64,000 nucleotides of DNA from Kaistia algarum (lineage in GTDB: Bacteria; Pseudomonadota; Alphaproteobacteria; Rhizobiales; Kaistiaceae): contig NZ_JAPKNJ010000005.1 in NCBI RefSeq assembly GCF_026343945.1, positions 124,001 through 188,000 on the forward strand, read 5' to 3'. The notes below the pieces were generated by a model that saw only the letters and a program-made list of their open reading frames with translations, was not told the DNA's origin and did not search any database. A program made the translations under genes and the position numbers. Shown here piece after piece: positions 23,272 through 31,535 of the stretch. Numbering within the stretch: position 1 is the first letter of the stretch; each line of letters begins with the position of its first letter.

Positions 23272-26200
23272 CCTCCGGCCCTCCATCATGGGTGTGCAGC
23301 AGCGCGAACGGCTCGCCGGGCGTCTCGCCGAAATAGAGCTGGCGAAGCGGCGAAAGCGCGTTGCCCGATGCCGTCTGGCGCTGCCGCTCCATACGGCTGG
23401 GGCTCGCGCTGTTCTTGACGATGCTGTAGCGGACCTCGCCGCTGCCCTTGCGTGTATCGAGGATCAGCGTCGTGCCGCCGCGGAACCAGAACCAGGGCCC
23501 GCCCTCATTGTCGGGATCGAGCGGGAGGCGGCGCCGCTGCTGGATCGTGGCGACGACCTCGACGCGGAAGGAGCCATCCGGCGCGACGCGGCGGGCCGGG
23601 CGAACGCTGAAGACCTCGAAATTGGTTTCGCCGGGCTTCGCGAGTTTGACGATATTGCCTTCCTGATCGTAGTGCGGCACGTCGGGAATGAGGCCGAACT
23701 GGGTGAGGAGCTTCGGGTCCTTGTCGAACTCGGCCTTCAGCGCGCGCCACATATTTCGGCAGTTCTTCTTGTTGAGTTCGAAGACCTGCGAACGATCGAG
23801 CTCACGATCCCAGCTGAGATCGAGCTCGGCCAGCACGCTGGGGAGCCATTTCGGCTTGGGGTCGTCCAGCGTCCCCCAGGCGAGCGTCTCCTCCGAGACA
23901 GTGCGCACATCGCGCGGCAGCAGGCCGCGCCGGCGGAACGACTCCATGAAGGCGACGCGGTAATAGAAGCGGTCGTCGGGGACGAGATCGATGTCCGCCG
24001 TGATCAGGGCGCGCAGATATTCGCCGAAGGTAATGTCGACCGCCGGGCAATAGTCGAGCGCGCGAATGCACATGCGCAGGACATGGCGGGCCGCCTTGCA
24101 GCTTTCGTCCGTCAGGGCATCGACGAGGTCGGGGTGCAGCGCGCCCTCGGGCAGGATGCCGGTGCCATTGGTGGCGAGGCGGATCAAAAGCGCCGTCCGC
24201 CGTTCGACGATGCGCAGGAAGGCGTCATAGACCGCGGAAACGAGGATGGATCCGCGCGCATGCACCTCCGTGGTCGTCGCGTAGTCGAGCGCATGCACCT
24301 CGGCGGCGAGATAGTCGCGCAGCGGCCCGCCGCGCTGCGTGCCCTCGCCGAACTGCTTGGCGAGACCGCCGAGAAGTTCCGCCGCGCTGAGCTTCCCATG
24401 CGCCTGCGCGATCTGGAAACGCACCAGTTCGGGGATCGTGAAATGCTGGAACAGCGCCACGATGTCGGCGAAGGCTTCATGGAAGGCCGGGACGTCGGGG
24501 TTCGACGCCTCTTGGAAGCGGCGATGCAGGCCGTCGAGCAGGGCATGCGACATTTCGTGGGCGACGATGTCGCTGGAGAGGCAGGCGAAGACCATCGTCC
24601 CCGGCGCCGTCGCGTCGTCCTCCTTCGGCTGGGCGGGAAAATAGCCGAACAGCAGCGCGACCTTCTCGGGGCTGTAATAGGCATTCTCGGTGCGGAGCGC
24701 GTGCGGGTAGAGCCGCAGGCGCCCGACCTCGAGGCTCTCATAGTGCTCCTGGCCGCTATTGTCCTTCTTCACGACGAGGCGCGGCGCCCAGAGTGCCTTG
24801 CGGCCGAGCGCCTCCTCGAAATGGTCGATCGTAGTCATGGCGACCGCATAGACCATCTGCTGGTGAAAGCCGGGATTGCCCTCCGAAGGCGGCCAGCCGT
24901 CCTGCGCGAGCAGCTTCGGCTCGTCGAGATCGACGGGATCGTAGAGCCGGTTCGACGCCGGGTCGATGTCGACCACCTCCAGATATTCGCCGACGGGTCC
25001 GGGCTTCAGCTTCTCTTCCCAGCGTACCGTCAGCGTCGTCTCGTTGACCGCGACGGAATCGAGCGACTTGGCGACGCTCGGATCGAGCGCATAGACGCGA
25101 AGGCGCCGCTTCGGCGGCGGCAGCGCCTTCTGCTTGCGCTTGATCGGCACGACCGGAACCTGCAGACGGCCGAGCTTCGTCTCCAGGGCCGCCCTCAGCG
25201 GCCTCGAAGGATTGCCGGCATCGAGCGCCGCCTCGAGATAGCGGCGACGCTCGGCCTCCGGAATCTGGTCTTCCGGCAGGTCCGGATCGCCGATCGCAGC
25301 ATCGACGGCGGCGACGCGCTGCGCCATCTGCGTCAGCTCGAGCGCCAGCATCTGGCCCCTTCCATCGCCCGACGCAGCGGCAAAGCTCGGATCCGTGCCG
25401 AGCAGGATGTCGAGCCAGCCGAGGCTCGCCTTGGCCGGCGGAAGCTTGACGAGCTTGGCGACCGCGACCGGCTGCTGCTGCAGCGCCGCGGCGGCCTTCA
25501 TCACGCCCTGGCCGATCTTCTGCAGCGTCTCGGCGGCGTTCATCGCGGCCGTGCTCTTGGCCGCCGATGTGAAGAGCGCCCGGCGCGCCGCCTCGACGCG
25601 CATCCAGGCCTCGGGATATTGCGCCAGCGCTTGCCGGTGCTCGGCCAGCCACAGCGCCATGGCCGCGGCAATCTGCGGCGTCGCTGAGGACGTTCCGGCG
25701 CCGTCCATGTCGACGGCCTTGCCGCAATCGATCATCGCCCAGGGCACGTTCGGCGTAAAGGCGCCGAGCGCCGTCTGCATCTTGCTGTCCGGCCCGTAGC
25801 TGCCCTGCATCGTGCCGGCAGCAAGCTCGGCATAGGCCCTTCCGTCGGCCATCACGCCGCAGGCGGCGAGGACGCGCCGGTAACGCGCCGGATAGACGAT
25901 CGAGCGCGGCATGGGCGACCCGGCATAGTTGTTGCCCGCCGCGGTCACCATGACCATTCCGGAATCATAGGCGAGGTTGATCGCATCGACGAGCGCGGCC
26001 GAGGTCAAGCCGCCCATGCTCATGGAGAGCACATGGGCGCCCTGCCGGATCGCATAATCGATGCCCTGCACCATCGTACCGGTAGAGAAGCGGACGACCC
26101 AGTCGGCGATGCGGATCGGGATCACGCGGGCATAGGGCGCCCCGCCGATGAAATCGTTGAAGCCCGGCCAGTTCGGCGAGGTGCCGTCGAGCTTTTTGCC

Positions 26201-26887
26201 GGCGAGCAGCGCCAGCGTCGCCGTGCCATGGCCGCGATTGCGGATCGAACTCATGCCGGTCGGCGTGTGGTCGGAGGCATCGCCCGGATCGGGATCGCCA
26301 TCGACGAAGCTGTGCTGATGGGCCGTATCGAGGTTCAGCGGCCGAGTCACATGCTGCGGGTCGTAGCCCGTGTCGAGATGGGCGATGACGATCTGGGACA
26401 GCTTCTGCTCGAAGGCGGGGCCGAGGGCGGCGCGCGCCTTGGCGAGCTCGGAATAGCCATCGCCGAAGTTCCAGGCGATGCCGGGACCGACGGCCTTGCC
26501 GCCGGAGGGGTCCTGGTCGTCGAAGGCGCAGCGGTCCGCCGTAGCCGCCGCGGCGGCTCCGCTCACTTCCCGGGGAAGGGGAAGCCACTGCTGCTGGATA
26601 TCGGGCTCGACGAACTGCACGTCCGCCGCGGCCGCCGCGGCAAAGCCCTGGCCTGGCAAGAGTAGCTGGTGGGCGTCGTCCCAGGGATTGCCGCCGCCCG
26701 CCCCCGGCGCCAAAAGCTGAAGCCAGGCTGAACCGGCCGAAGGCGCGAGACCTTTGCCCTTCGCCGATGGCGGCATAGTCAGGATCGTCCGGACGTCGAC
26801 GCCGGCCGCGCCGAATGCCTTACCGGTCGCCGCGAGGAAGTTCTTCCCGTCGCCGCGCACCTTCACCAACAGCCGTGTATTCGCCAT
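23264..26887 (-). CDS. Fused subtilisin-like (S8) and thermolysin-like (HExxH) protease
   Basis: A 1207-residue protein carrying two complete-looking protease sites. The S8 domain (about 160-430) has D172 in HLDTG, H220 in RGHGT, N319 in AAGN and S400 in GTSSATP. The second domain (about 690-960) has NAYYSPEKV, then HEMSH (777-781) and a distal E804 with D808 in HEAFADIV, the M4/thermolysin zinc-site pattern. Residues 430-690 link the two and include an Ala-rich helical section. There is no signal peptide. The start follows GGGAGG. Such a serine plus metallo double protease is unusual. Gene order (lysin, protease, MBL, membrane protein) suggests a single machinery. A pure maturation role of one protease acting on the other is also possible. 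Confidence 0.85.
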   Translation of the reverse strand: MANTRLLVKVRGDGKNFLAATGKAFGAAGVDVRTILTMPPSAKGKGLAPSAGSAWLQLLAPGAGGGNPWDDAHQLLLPGQGFAAAAAADVQFVEPDIQQQWLPLPREVSGAAAAATADRCAFDDQDPSGGKAVGPGIAWNFGDGYSELAKARAALGPAFEQKLSQIVIAHLDTGYDPQHVTRPLNLDTAHQHSFVDGDPDPGDASDHTPTGMSSIRNRGHGTATLALLAGKKLDGTSPNWPGFNDFIGGAPYARVIPIRIADWVVRFSTGTMVQGIDYAIRQGAHVLSMSMGGLTSAALVDAINLAYDSGMVMVTAAGNNYAGSPMPRSIVYPARYRRVLAACGVMADGRAYAELAAGTMQGSYGPDSKMQTALGAFTPNVPWAMIDCGKAVDMDGAGTSSATPQIAAAMALWLAEHRQALAQYPEAWMRVEAARRALFTSAAKSTAAMNAAETLQKIGQGVMKAAAALQQQPVAVAKLVKLPPAKASLGWLDILLGTDPSFAAASGDGRGQMLALELTQMAQRVAAVDAAIGDPDLPEDQIPEAERRRYLEAALDAGNPSRPLRAALETKLGRLQVPVVPIKRKQKALPPPKRRLRVYALDPSVAKSLDSVAVNETTLTVRWEEKLKPGPVGEYLEVVDIDPASNRLYDPVDLDEPKLLAQDGWPPSEGNPGFHQQMVYAVAMTTIDHFEEALGRKALWAPRLVVKKDNSGQEHYESLEVGRLRLYPHALRTENAYYSPEKVALLFGYFPAQPKEDDATAPGTMVFACLSSDIVAHEMSHALLDGLHRRFQEASNPDVPAFHEAFADIVALFQHFTIPELVRFQIAQAHGKLSAAELLGGLAKQFGEGTQRGGPLRDYLAAEVHALDYATTTEVHARGSILVSAVYDAFLRIVERRTALLIRLATNGTGILPEGALHPDLVDALTDESCKAARHVLRMCIRALDYCPAVDITFGEYLRALITADIDLVPDDRFYYRVAFMESFRRRGLLPRDVRTVSEETLAWGTLDDPKPKWLPSVLAELDLSWDRELDRSQVFELNKKNCRNMWRALKAEFDKDPKLLTQFGLIPDVPHYDQEGNIVKLAKPGETNFEVFSVRPARRVAPDGSFRVEVVATIQQRRRLPLDPDNEGGPWFWFRGGTTLILDTRKGSGEVRYSIVKNSASPSRMERQRQTASGNALSPLRQLYFGETPGEPFALLHTHDGGPEDG

Positions 26888-26965
26888 CGCCGTGCCTCCC
26901 GGACGATTTCGCTCGACTTCAGATCCTGCCGCCGCGAGCGCCGCCACCGGCGCGCCGCAAACCCC

Positions 26966-28504
26966 TCACTTCAGGAATGCCACCTCGAAATGCATGCCGT
27001 CCTTGCGGTTCTCGTAGTGTCCGCCCCACCAGAAGCCCCAGTCATTGGCGATCGGCACGAGTTCGCGCACGGAGCCCTTCTCGCCGACAAGGGCCGGCCG
27101 ATGGCCGAGCTTGTTGAACTTCTCATTGATGTCGAAGGCGCTGCCGAAGGCGTGATTGCTGAGATTGGTGCGGCTGCCGCGCACGAAGCGGGGCACGAAG
27201 GAGCCGTCATAGATCAGCACCCGGTCGAGCAGCTTCGCCTTTTCCCAGGCCGCCCACATGCCCTGCAGCTGCGCGGCCGCGAGGCGGTGGAACTGCATCG
27301 TCTGCGGCGCCTTGGAACCCAGCGCCTTGCGGAGCTGCGGGATCGGCACGGCGACGATGTTGTCCTTTTCCCAACTGCCCAGGATGCGGATCGCCTCGGG
27401 ATTGCCGGGCTGCGGCGCCGACACGAAGTCATAGTGGCCGAACACCGCCTCGCGCTGCGCGTTGGTGACGAGCGGCGGGAAGCTCGGGCGCGGCGGGAAA
27501 TTCGAGCTCGTATCGTCGTTCGCCGGTTCCTCGATCAGTTCGAGGCCCATCGAGGCTGCCGCCAGCAGCGTCTCGCGGCCCGCTACACCGTCGGCCGTCA
27601 GTTTCGCCCGCTTCTGAAACGCCCGGGTCGCATCGCGCGTATGCTCGCCGAACCCGCCATCAAGGGCGCCCGGATCGAACCCCTGCCCTCGCAGGAAGGT
27701 CTGCCAGGCGAGGATCCTCGGTCCCGACATGCCGATCCGCAGTGCCGAAAGCGTCGCCGGCTGCGGCGCGTCGGCGGCCGGCAAGGCGGCAATCCCTGCG
27801 AGATGAAGGGAATTCGCGGCCATGATGCCGCCCGTCACGCCGGGCGCGCCCGCCATCGCCAAGGGCGCGGGGGCCGCAGCAAGCGCCGGGGCAGCAACTG
27901 CCGCCGGGGCGGCGGACGGAGCCAGAGCCGCCTCTGCCGTCATCGGAAAGGTCTTGGCAATGTCGAGCGCCTTGTTCCAGCGATTGACCAGCCCCTTCCA
28001 GAACTTGCTCTTCTCATCGCGATGGACGACGTCGCGTTCATAAGCTTCGCGTGCTGCGCGCAGCTTCTTCAGAAGAGCCGGGGCATCGCTCTCCGCGGCC
28101 GTCTCGGCATCGCGGGTCGTCTTGCCGACGGCGCCATCATCGGCAACGCCGAGCGCACGCTGCAGGATGCGGGCACCACCGCCGGCGCCGCGGTTGAAGA
28201 CGCAGTCGCGCAGGTAGGATTCGATCGCCGGTATCCGGGTCCAGGCGGCGGCACGATCCGTGTCCTCGGCGATAAAATCGGTCGCGAGCGCTTCGGCCTC
28301 GGCGAATTTCTTCTGCGCGAGCAGCGCAACCAGCGCGTCGGCGACGGGCTTGTTATAGCGCTCGTTGATGCCGCCGACCTCATAGGCGCCGCCGCCATCG
28401 CCGGCGGGGAGCTTATAGACCTTGAGATTTCCGTCGCGGTCACGCCTAGCTTCGAAATCAAGTATCGTCGCCGCCATGCGGTGGCGCTGTTCTGACGTCG
28501 CCAT
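26966..28504 (-). CDS. Three-domain peptidoglycan hydrolase (GH108-like, PG-binding, M15 peptidase)
   Basis: A 512-residue cell-wall enzyme. The N-terminal part (about 10-190) resembles the GH108/ZliS endolysin fold: ILDFEARRDRDGN, then CVFNRGAGGGARILQRALG, but the usual catalytic glutamate motif (E-G-G) is not evident. An Ala/Pro-rich linker follows, then a peptidoglycan-binding repeat (about 255-330: LSALRIGMSGPRILAWQTFL). The C-terminal M15 peptidase (about 355-512) has the zinc ligands H451 and D458 in NHAFGSAFDIN and H505 in DGMHFE. No signal peptide is present, as in phage lysins and delivered effectors. SD GAGGGGG. It is the first gene of the four-gene operon. Confidence 0.87.
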   Translation of the reverse strand: MATSEQRHRMAATILDFEARRDRDGNLKVYKLPAGDGGGAYEVGGINERYNKPVADALVALLAQKKFAEAEALATDFIAEDTDRAAAWTRIPAIESYLRDCVFNRGAGGGARILQRALGVADDGAVGKTTRDAETAAESDAPALLKKLRAAREAYERDVVHRDEKSKFWKGLVNRWNKALDIAKTFPMTAEAALAPSAAPAAVAAPALAAAPAPLAMAGAPGVTGGIMAANSLHLAGIAALPAADAPQPATLSALRIGMSGPRILAWQTFLRGQGFDPGALDGGFGEHTRDATRAFQKRAKLTADGVAGRETLLAAASMGLELIEEPANDDTSSNFPPRPSFPPLVTNAQREAVFGHYDFVSAPQPGNPEAIRILGSWEKDNIVAVPIPQLRKALGSKAPQTMQFHRLAAAQLQGMWAAWEKAKLLDRVLIYDGSFVPRFVRGSRTNLSNHAFGSAFDINEKFNKLGHRPALVGEKGSVRELVPIANDWGFWWGGHYENRKDGMHFEVAFLK

Positions 28505-28684
28505 TCAGTCCCCCTCTGAACATTCACTCCGAATAGTTTTTAGTTGTTAGCATTAGATCGTAACTCGTCATAATAGTAAAGGAATACATGGGGCACTCTT
28601 GAGACTGCGACAGTGACCCGCCACGGCTTTATATTCCGGCTGCGGTTGGGGCCTCGTTTGGTACCTGATCTGATCCCAGGAAGC
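28505..28684. promoter_or_regulatory. Promoter region of the four-gene operon, up to the IS3 end
   Basis: 180 bp between the lysin start and the IS3-family element. The stretch 28530-28590 is clearly AT-rich (tttttagttgttagcattag...), fitting a promoter for leftward transcription. No operator is recognisable. The IS insertion may have cut off a regulator formerly encoded upstream. Confidence 0.45.
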
Positions 28685-28746
28685 TGGACCGCTTTGAGTT
28701 AGAGTTTTCCGTGCCCTGATCCCTTGGCTGGGAGGAGCGGAAGACG

Positions 28747-29042
28747 ATGAAAGCGAGCAAGTTTTCGGAACCGCGAGATGAGCGTTCGTTCTCAAACAGG
28801 GCGCCGACGGCGTGCCGGTGGCCGAGATCTGTCGCAAGGCCGGGATCAGCCAGGCGACCTACTTCAACTGGAAGAAGCACTACGACGGCATGACGCCGCC
28901 GGAGATGCGACGGTTGAAGCAGCTTGAGGACGAGAACGCCAAGCTGAAACGGATCGTGGCGGATCTGTCTCTCGACAAGGAGATGATGCAGGACGTCATC
29001 CGGCGAAAAATGTCGGGCCTGGTCTTAAGCGCAAGCTGGTGA
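28747..29042 (+). pseudogene. IS3 orfA, frameshifted
   Basis: The frame at 28747 starts MKASKFSEP like other orfA proteins but the helix-turn-helix part (VPVAEICRKAGISQATYFNW, then a leucine-zipper-like LKQLEDENAKLKRIV) is in a different frame that is open from 28812. Compared with typical orfA sequences about two extra bases lie near 28770. The end overlaps orfB as expected for programmed frameshifting between the two. Confidence 0.75.
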
Positions 29043-29851
29043 GCGTGATCTGTCCGGAGTGGAAGGTGTCGATCCGACGGGCCTGTGGGGCCCTCGAGTT
29101 CGATCGCTCGACCTTCCACTACCGGTCACGCAAGCGCGATCAGGCCGGGATTGAGGCAAGGATCAAGGCCATCTGCGAGACCCGTGTGCGGTATGGCTAC
29201 CGCCGCGTCCACGTCGTGCTCCAGCGCGAGGGCTGGGAGATCAACATCAAGCGAACGCACAGGATCTACAATGAGTTAGGTCTGCAATTCCGCAACACCC
29301 CCCCCAAGCGCCGGGTCAAGGCGAAGCTGCGCGAGGATCGTGCGCCGGCGACGCGACCGAACGATGTCTGGGCGATCGATTTTGTCCATGACCAGCTCGC
29401 CGCGGGCAAGAAGATCCGGGTCCTGACCGTGGTCGATACCTTCTCCCGGTTCTCCCCGGTGATCGACCCGCGATTCAGCTATCGGGCGGAAGACGTGGTC
29501 GCGACGCTCGAGCGGGTCTGCGCCCGGACGGGCTATCCGAAGACCATCCGGGTCGACCAGGGCAGCGAGTTCGTGTCGCGTGACCTGGACCTGTGGGCCT
29601 ATGCGAAGGGCGTCACGTTCGACTTCTCCCGGCCCGGCAAGCCCACCGACAATGCCTTCATCGATGCTTTCAATGGACGCTTCCGGAGCGAGTGCCCGAA
29701 CACACACTGGTTCCTGACCCTTGCCGACGCGCGGGAAAAGACGGAGGATTGGCTCAGATACTACAACTGCGATCGGCTGCACGGCGCCATCGGCCACAAG
29801 CCCCCGATCTCGCTGCAGAACCCCGGCGGTGCCGCCAGCCCACTGCCGTGA
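29039..29851 (+). CDS. IS3-family transposase orfB (DDE integrase)
   Basis: A 270-residue integrase-core protein. The N-terminal HTH_21 region has RYGYRRVHVVLQREGW, and the rve domain has the three acidic residues in VWAIDFVHDQ, IRVDQGSEF and the distal FNGRFRSECPNTHWF (E). It is normally expressed as an orfA-orfB fusion by ribosomal frameshifting; the GTG at 29039 is only the formal start. The protein itself looks intact; the defect lies in orfA. Confidence 0.9.
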   Translation: MSVICPEWKVSIRRACGALEFDRSTFHYRSRKRDQAGIEARIKAICETRVRYGYRRVHVVLQREGWEINIKRTHRIYNELGLQFRNTPPKRRVKAKLREDRAPATRPNDVWAIDFVHDQLAAGKKIRVLTVVDTFSRFSPVIDPRFSYRAEDVVATLERVCARTGYPKTIRVDQGSEFVSRDLDLWAYAKGVTFDFSRPGKPTDNAFIDAFNGRFRSECPNTHWFLTLADAREKTEDWLRYYNCDRLHGAIGHKPPISLQNPGGAASPLP

Positions 29852-29884
29852 AAGAGGCCGGAAACTCTAGCCTCCGGCGGTCCA

Positions 29885-30142
29885 ACAAAGGGGACCGGAT
29901 CGCAATCTAGCTAATTCTTAGGGGTCTCGTTGCTAAGACACTGAGAAGGTCTCCGACAGATGGGCGTGATAGACACCCACACAATCGCCGTTTCCTTCGC
30001 GAACCAGCCATCTGACGGTCGATCCGGTATTCTCGAATTTCGATCCCGCACCAAGTCGCCATTGGCCTTTATAGTATCCCCTGCTGCCCAACGCGAATAG
30101 CCACAGGAGCGTTTTACCAAAATTTTCGAATAAACCATGATT
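29885..30142. other. AT-richer stretch beyond IS3
   Basis: Base composition drops compared with the rest of the window. A leftward frame (29911-30249) is open but has no recognisable domain. I see no gene I would defend. Confidence 0.35.
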
Positions 30143-30301
30143 TTAGCTAGTTTCAGTAAGATCGTTCCCATGACCGCTACTGTCAGTACACGAGGGAGGC
30201 GCCTTCCATGGCCACACCACGGATAGGAGACCACCAGCAGCTGCGGCAAACACGAAAGTGATCGTTCTCAAATTTGCTGCGATTAGTGCTCCAGCAGCCA
30301 C
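30143..30301 (-). CDS. Small putative membrane protein (52 residues)
   Basis: From a GTG at 30301 this frame encodes a short protein with one likely membrane helix (ITFVFAAAAGGLLSVVW). It overlaps the end of the small ORF upstream (30283-30408). Together with the TIR-like gene they form a compact leftward set in an AT-richer patch. No family is recognised. It might be one membrane protein split from the neighbouring ORF by a frameshift. Confidence 0.35.
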   Translation of the reverse strand: MAAGALIAANLRTITFVFAAAAGGLLSVVWPWKAPPSCTDSSGHGNDLTETS

Positions 30302-30408
30302 GGCGACAATCCTCCGTTCTTATTCCGAACGGGTAAGATAGATCCATTTCTCATAAATATCATAATAACAAACGCCAGGATTGCATAAAACGCTAGACCT
30401 ACAAACAT
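30283..30408 (-). CDS. Small putative membrane protein (41 residues)
   Basis: The ATG at 30408 starts MFVGLAFYAILAFVIMIFM, a clear single membrane helix, followed by a short basic tail ending LSPWLLEH. It begins about 40 bp after the TIR-like gene. No SD is obvious. Listed because hydrophobic composition is far from random for this region; existence needs proteomic proof. Confidence 0.35.
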   Translation of the reverse strand: MFVGLAFYAILAFVIMIFMRNGSILPVRNKNGGLSPWLLEH

Positions 30409-30448
30409 TCCAAGGAAAAACGGATCTATTACCGCACTGTCTAATGCT

Positions 30449-30961
30449 CTAGTTCTCGCTTCTGTTCCTTAAAATATGCGATGTCCAAATCCGCATAGGC
30501 ATCTTGGAGTCGATGAGAGCTTGAAGCCTTGTGCCGATCTTCTTCAGCCCTTCCGCAACATGCCCCCTGGAGTCGGTTGAAAGCCTACGGCCGCCTCCTG
30601 GAACGGAGTATGTAAGGAAGCGCGACAGATCAATCGCAACCTCCCTATTTTCCAAAGCGGAGGGAATGGCGGTGGGGAACGTACCCCGCCAGATGACAGG
30701 GATTAATACCAGAGGGGGAACTGTCGGGGATGATGCATATGTATCTTTCCGTCTGAGGTAGGCCTGGAACTCTCTTGCGACTCCTGTTCTCAACTCAAGA
30801 GCATCAACGCGGTGCTTATACTCCGTGGTACCCAGCAGAAGCATCGCGTCTGCCGTTTCGATTGGCTGCTCGTGTTCATCGATCCGTGCTCCGGGGAACA
30901 ACTTTGAAGAAATTAGAAATTCAATTGGACGCCTGCAGTGTATCTGTATTTCGTCAAGCAA
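30449..30961 (-). CDS. TIR/SEFIR-like domain protein, probably N-terminally truncated
   Basis: 170 residues from a TTG start. The pattern ADAMLLLGTTEYKHRVD, then GVAREFQAYL, then PLVLIPVIWRGTFPTAI and REVAIDLSRF follows the strand and helix order of bacterial TIR/SEFIR domains (central strand, GxxxE helix, IPV strand, YIDL end). The first strand with the usual (F/I)SY motif is missing; the frame reads IDVLLDE just upstream but hits a stop before a proper start. TIR and SEFIR proteins are frequent components of antiphage NAD-depleting systems. Codon and base usage are more AT-rich than neighbours, suggesting transfer. Confidence 0.5.
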   Translation of the reverse strand: MLDEIQIHCRRPIEFLISSKLFPGARIDEHEQPIETADAMLLLGTTEYKHRVDALELRTGVAREFQAYLRRKDTYASSPTVPPLVLIPVIWRGTFPTAIPSALENREVAIDLSRFLTYSVPGGGRRLSTDSRGHVAEGLKKIGTRLQALIDSKMPMRIWTSHILRNRSEN

Positions 30962-31024
30962 AACGTCGATGCTTGCCGTGTAGCAAGCCCGCCTGTCGCA
31001 CGTTGGCAGAACCGAAGCGAAGGA

Positions 31025-31234
31025 TCAGGCCAAAGTCTGCTCCATCCCGATGACCGCCTCCGAACGCGACAGATCAGCGAGCGAGGTCGGACCCGTCCGA
31101 ACGGTGATCACGGCCCCAAGACTCTGGTCAATCGCGACCGCGGATTGCCCGACGGAGCCGGCAGCCACATTGATGAAGACGGACAGCTCGGTTTTCAGCC
31201 GGCCAGCATCCACCAAGGCACGCCAGGTGGTCAC
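31025..31234 (-). pseudogene. Fragment of unidentified enzyme
   Basis: A minus-strand frame of about 69 codons reads smoothly as protein (FINVAAGSVGQSAVAIDQSL, then SLADLSRSEAVIGME) and ends at 31025. It has no plausible start and is joined, in a different frame, to the aspartoacylase-like fragment upstream. I do not recognise the family; it may be the tail of a different gene brought next to the first by deletion. Confidence 0.35.
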
Positions 31235-31526
31235 GCCGACGCGCCGAGCGCGTCATCATCCCCTCGACGAACAGGGTGATCATGTCGGGATCGAGCACGC
31301 GCGCGGCACCAATCTCGGGCGTAGAGGCTGGGATTCCCATGTCCATTAAGGCGTTGTGCACGACACCCGGATACACATGATTGTCGAAGATCTGGTCGAC
31401 GGGATAAAGCTCGACCTTTGCCCGAACCTCCGGCACATCCATGCCACCGATATTGAAGGCCGCGACGTCGAACCCGGTTGTACCGGTATGGAAGTCGATC
31501 ACGGCATCGGCGTTCGGCCGCAGCAA
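31231..31526 (-). pseudogene. Aspartoacylase/succinylglutamate desuccinylase (M14-like) fragment
   Basis: The minus strand encodes NADAVIDFHTGTTGFD, then a central part ending with MGIPASTPEIGAARVLDP and DMITLFVEGM. DxHTG and the TPEIGxxRxLDP motif are hallmarks of the zinc-dependent AstE/AspA family. The N-terminal zinc-binding half (HG..E) is absent because the dapA-like gene's end lies immediately upstream, and the C-terminus runs out of frame. It is a two-sided remnant. Confidence 0.7.
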
Positions 31527-31535
31527 GAAGCAGAG

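Larger units (their letters stand above)
28685..29884 (+). mobile_element. IS3-family insertion sequence (1200 bp)
   Basis: The ends are inverted repeats: left TGGACCGCtttgagtTAGAG (28685 on) against right, read inward, TGGACCGCcggaggcTAGAG (from 29884). Between them are orfA and orfB of an IS407-group-like IS3 element. No direct target duplication can be seen at the borders, so the flanks may have rearranged. orfA has a frameshift, so the copy is probably inactive. Confidence 0.85.

Noticed and set aside
23237..25687. 816-codon open frame on the plus strand opposite the double protease
   Set aside because: It is an antisense shadow: high GC codons keep the frame open, composition is Arg/Glu/Leu-rich without any domain, and the minus-strand protein has two full active-site sets.
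20891..28504. Known Avs/CBASS-type defence system
   Set aside because: Protease and MBL-fold effectors occur in some antiphage systems, but no STAND NTPase, cyclase or other sensor gene is present here.
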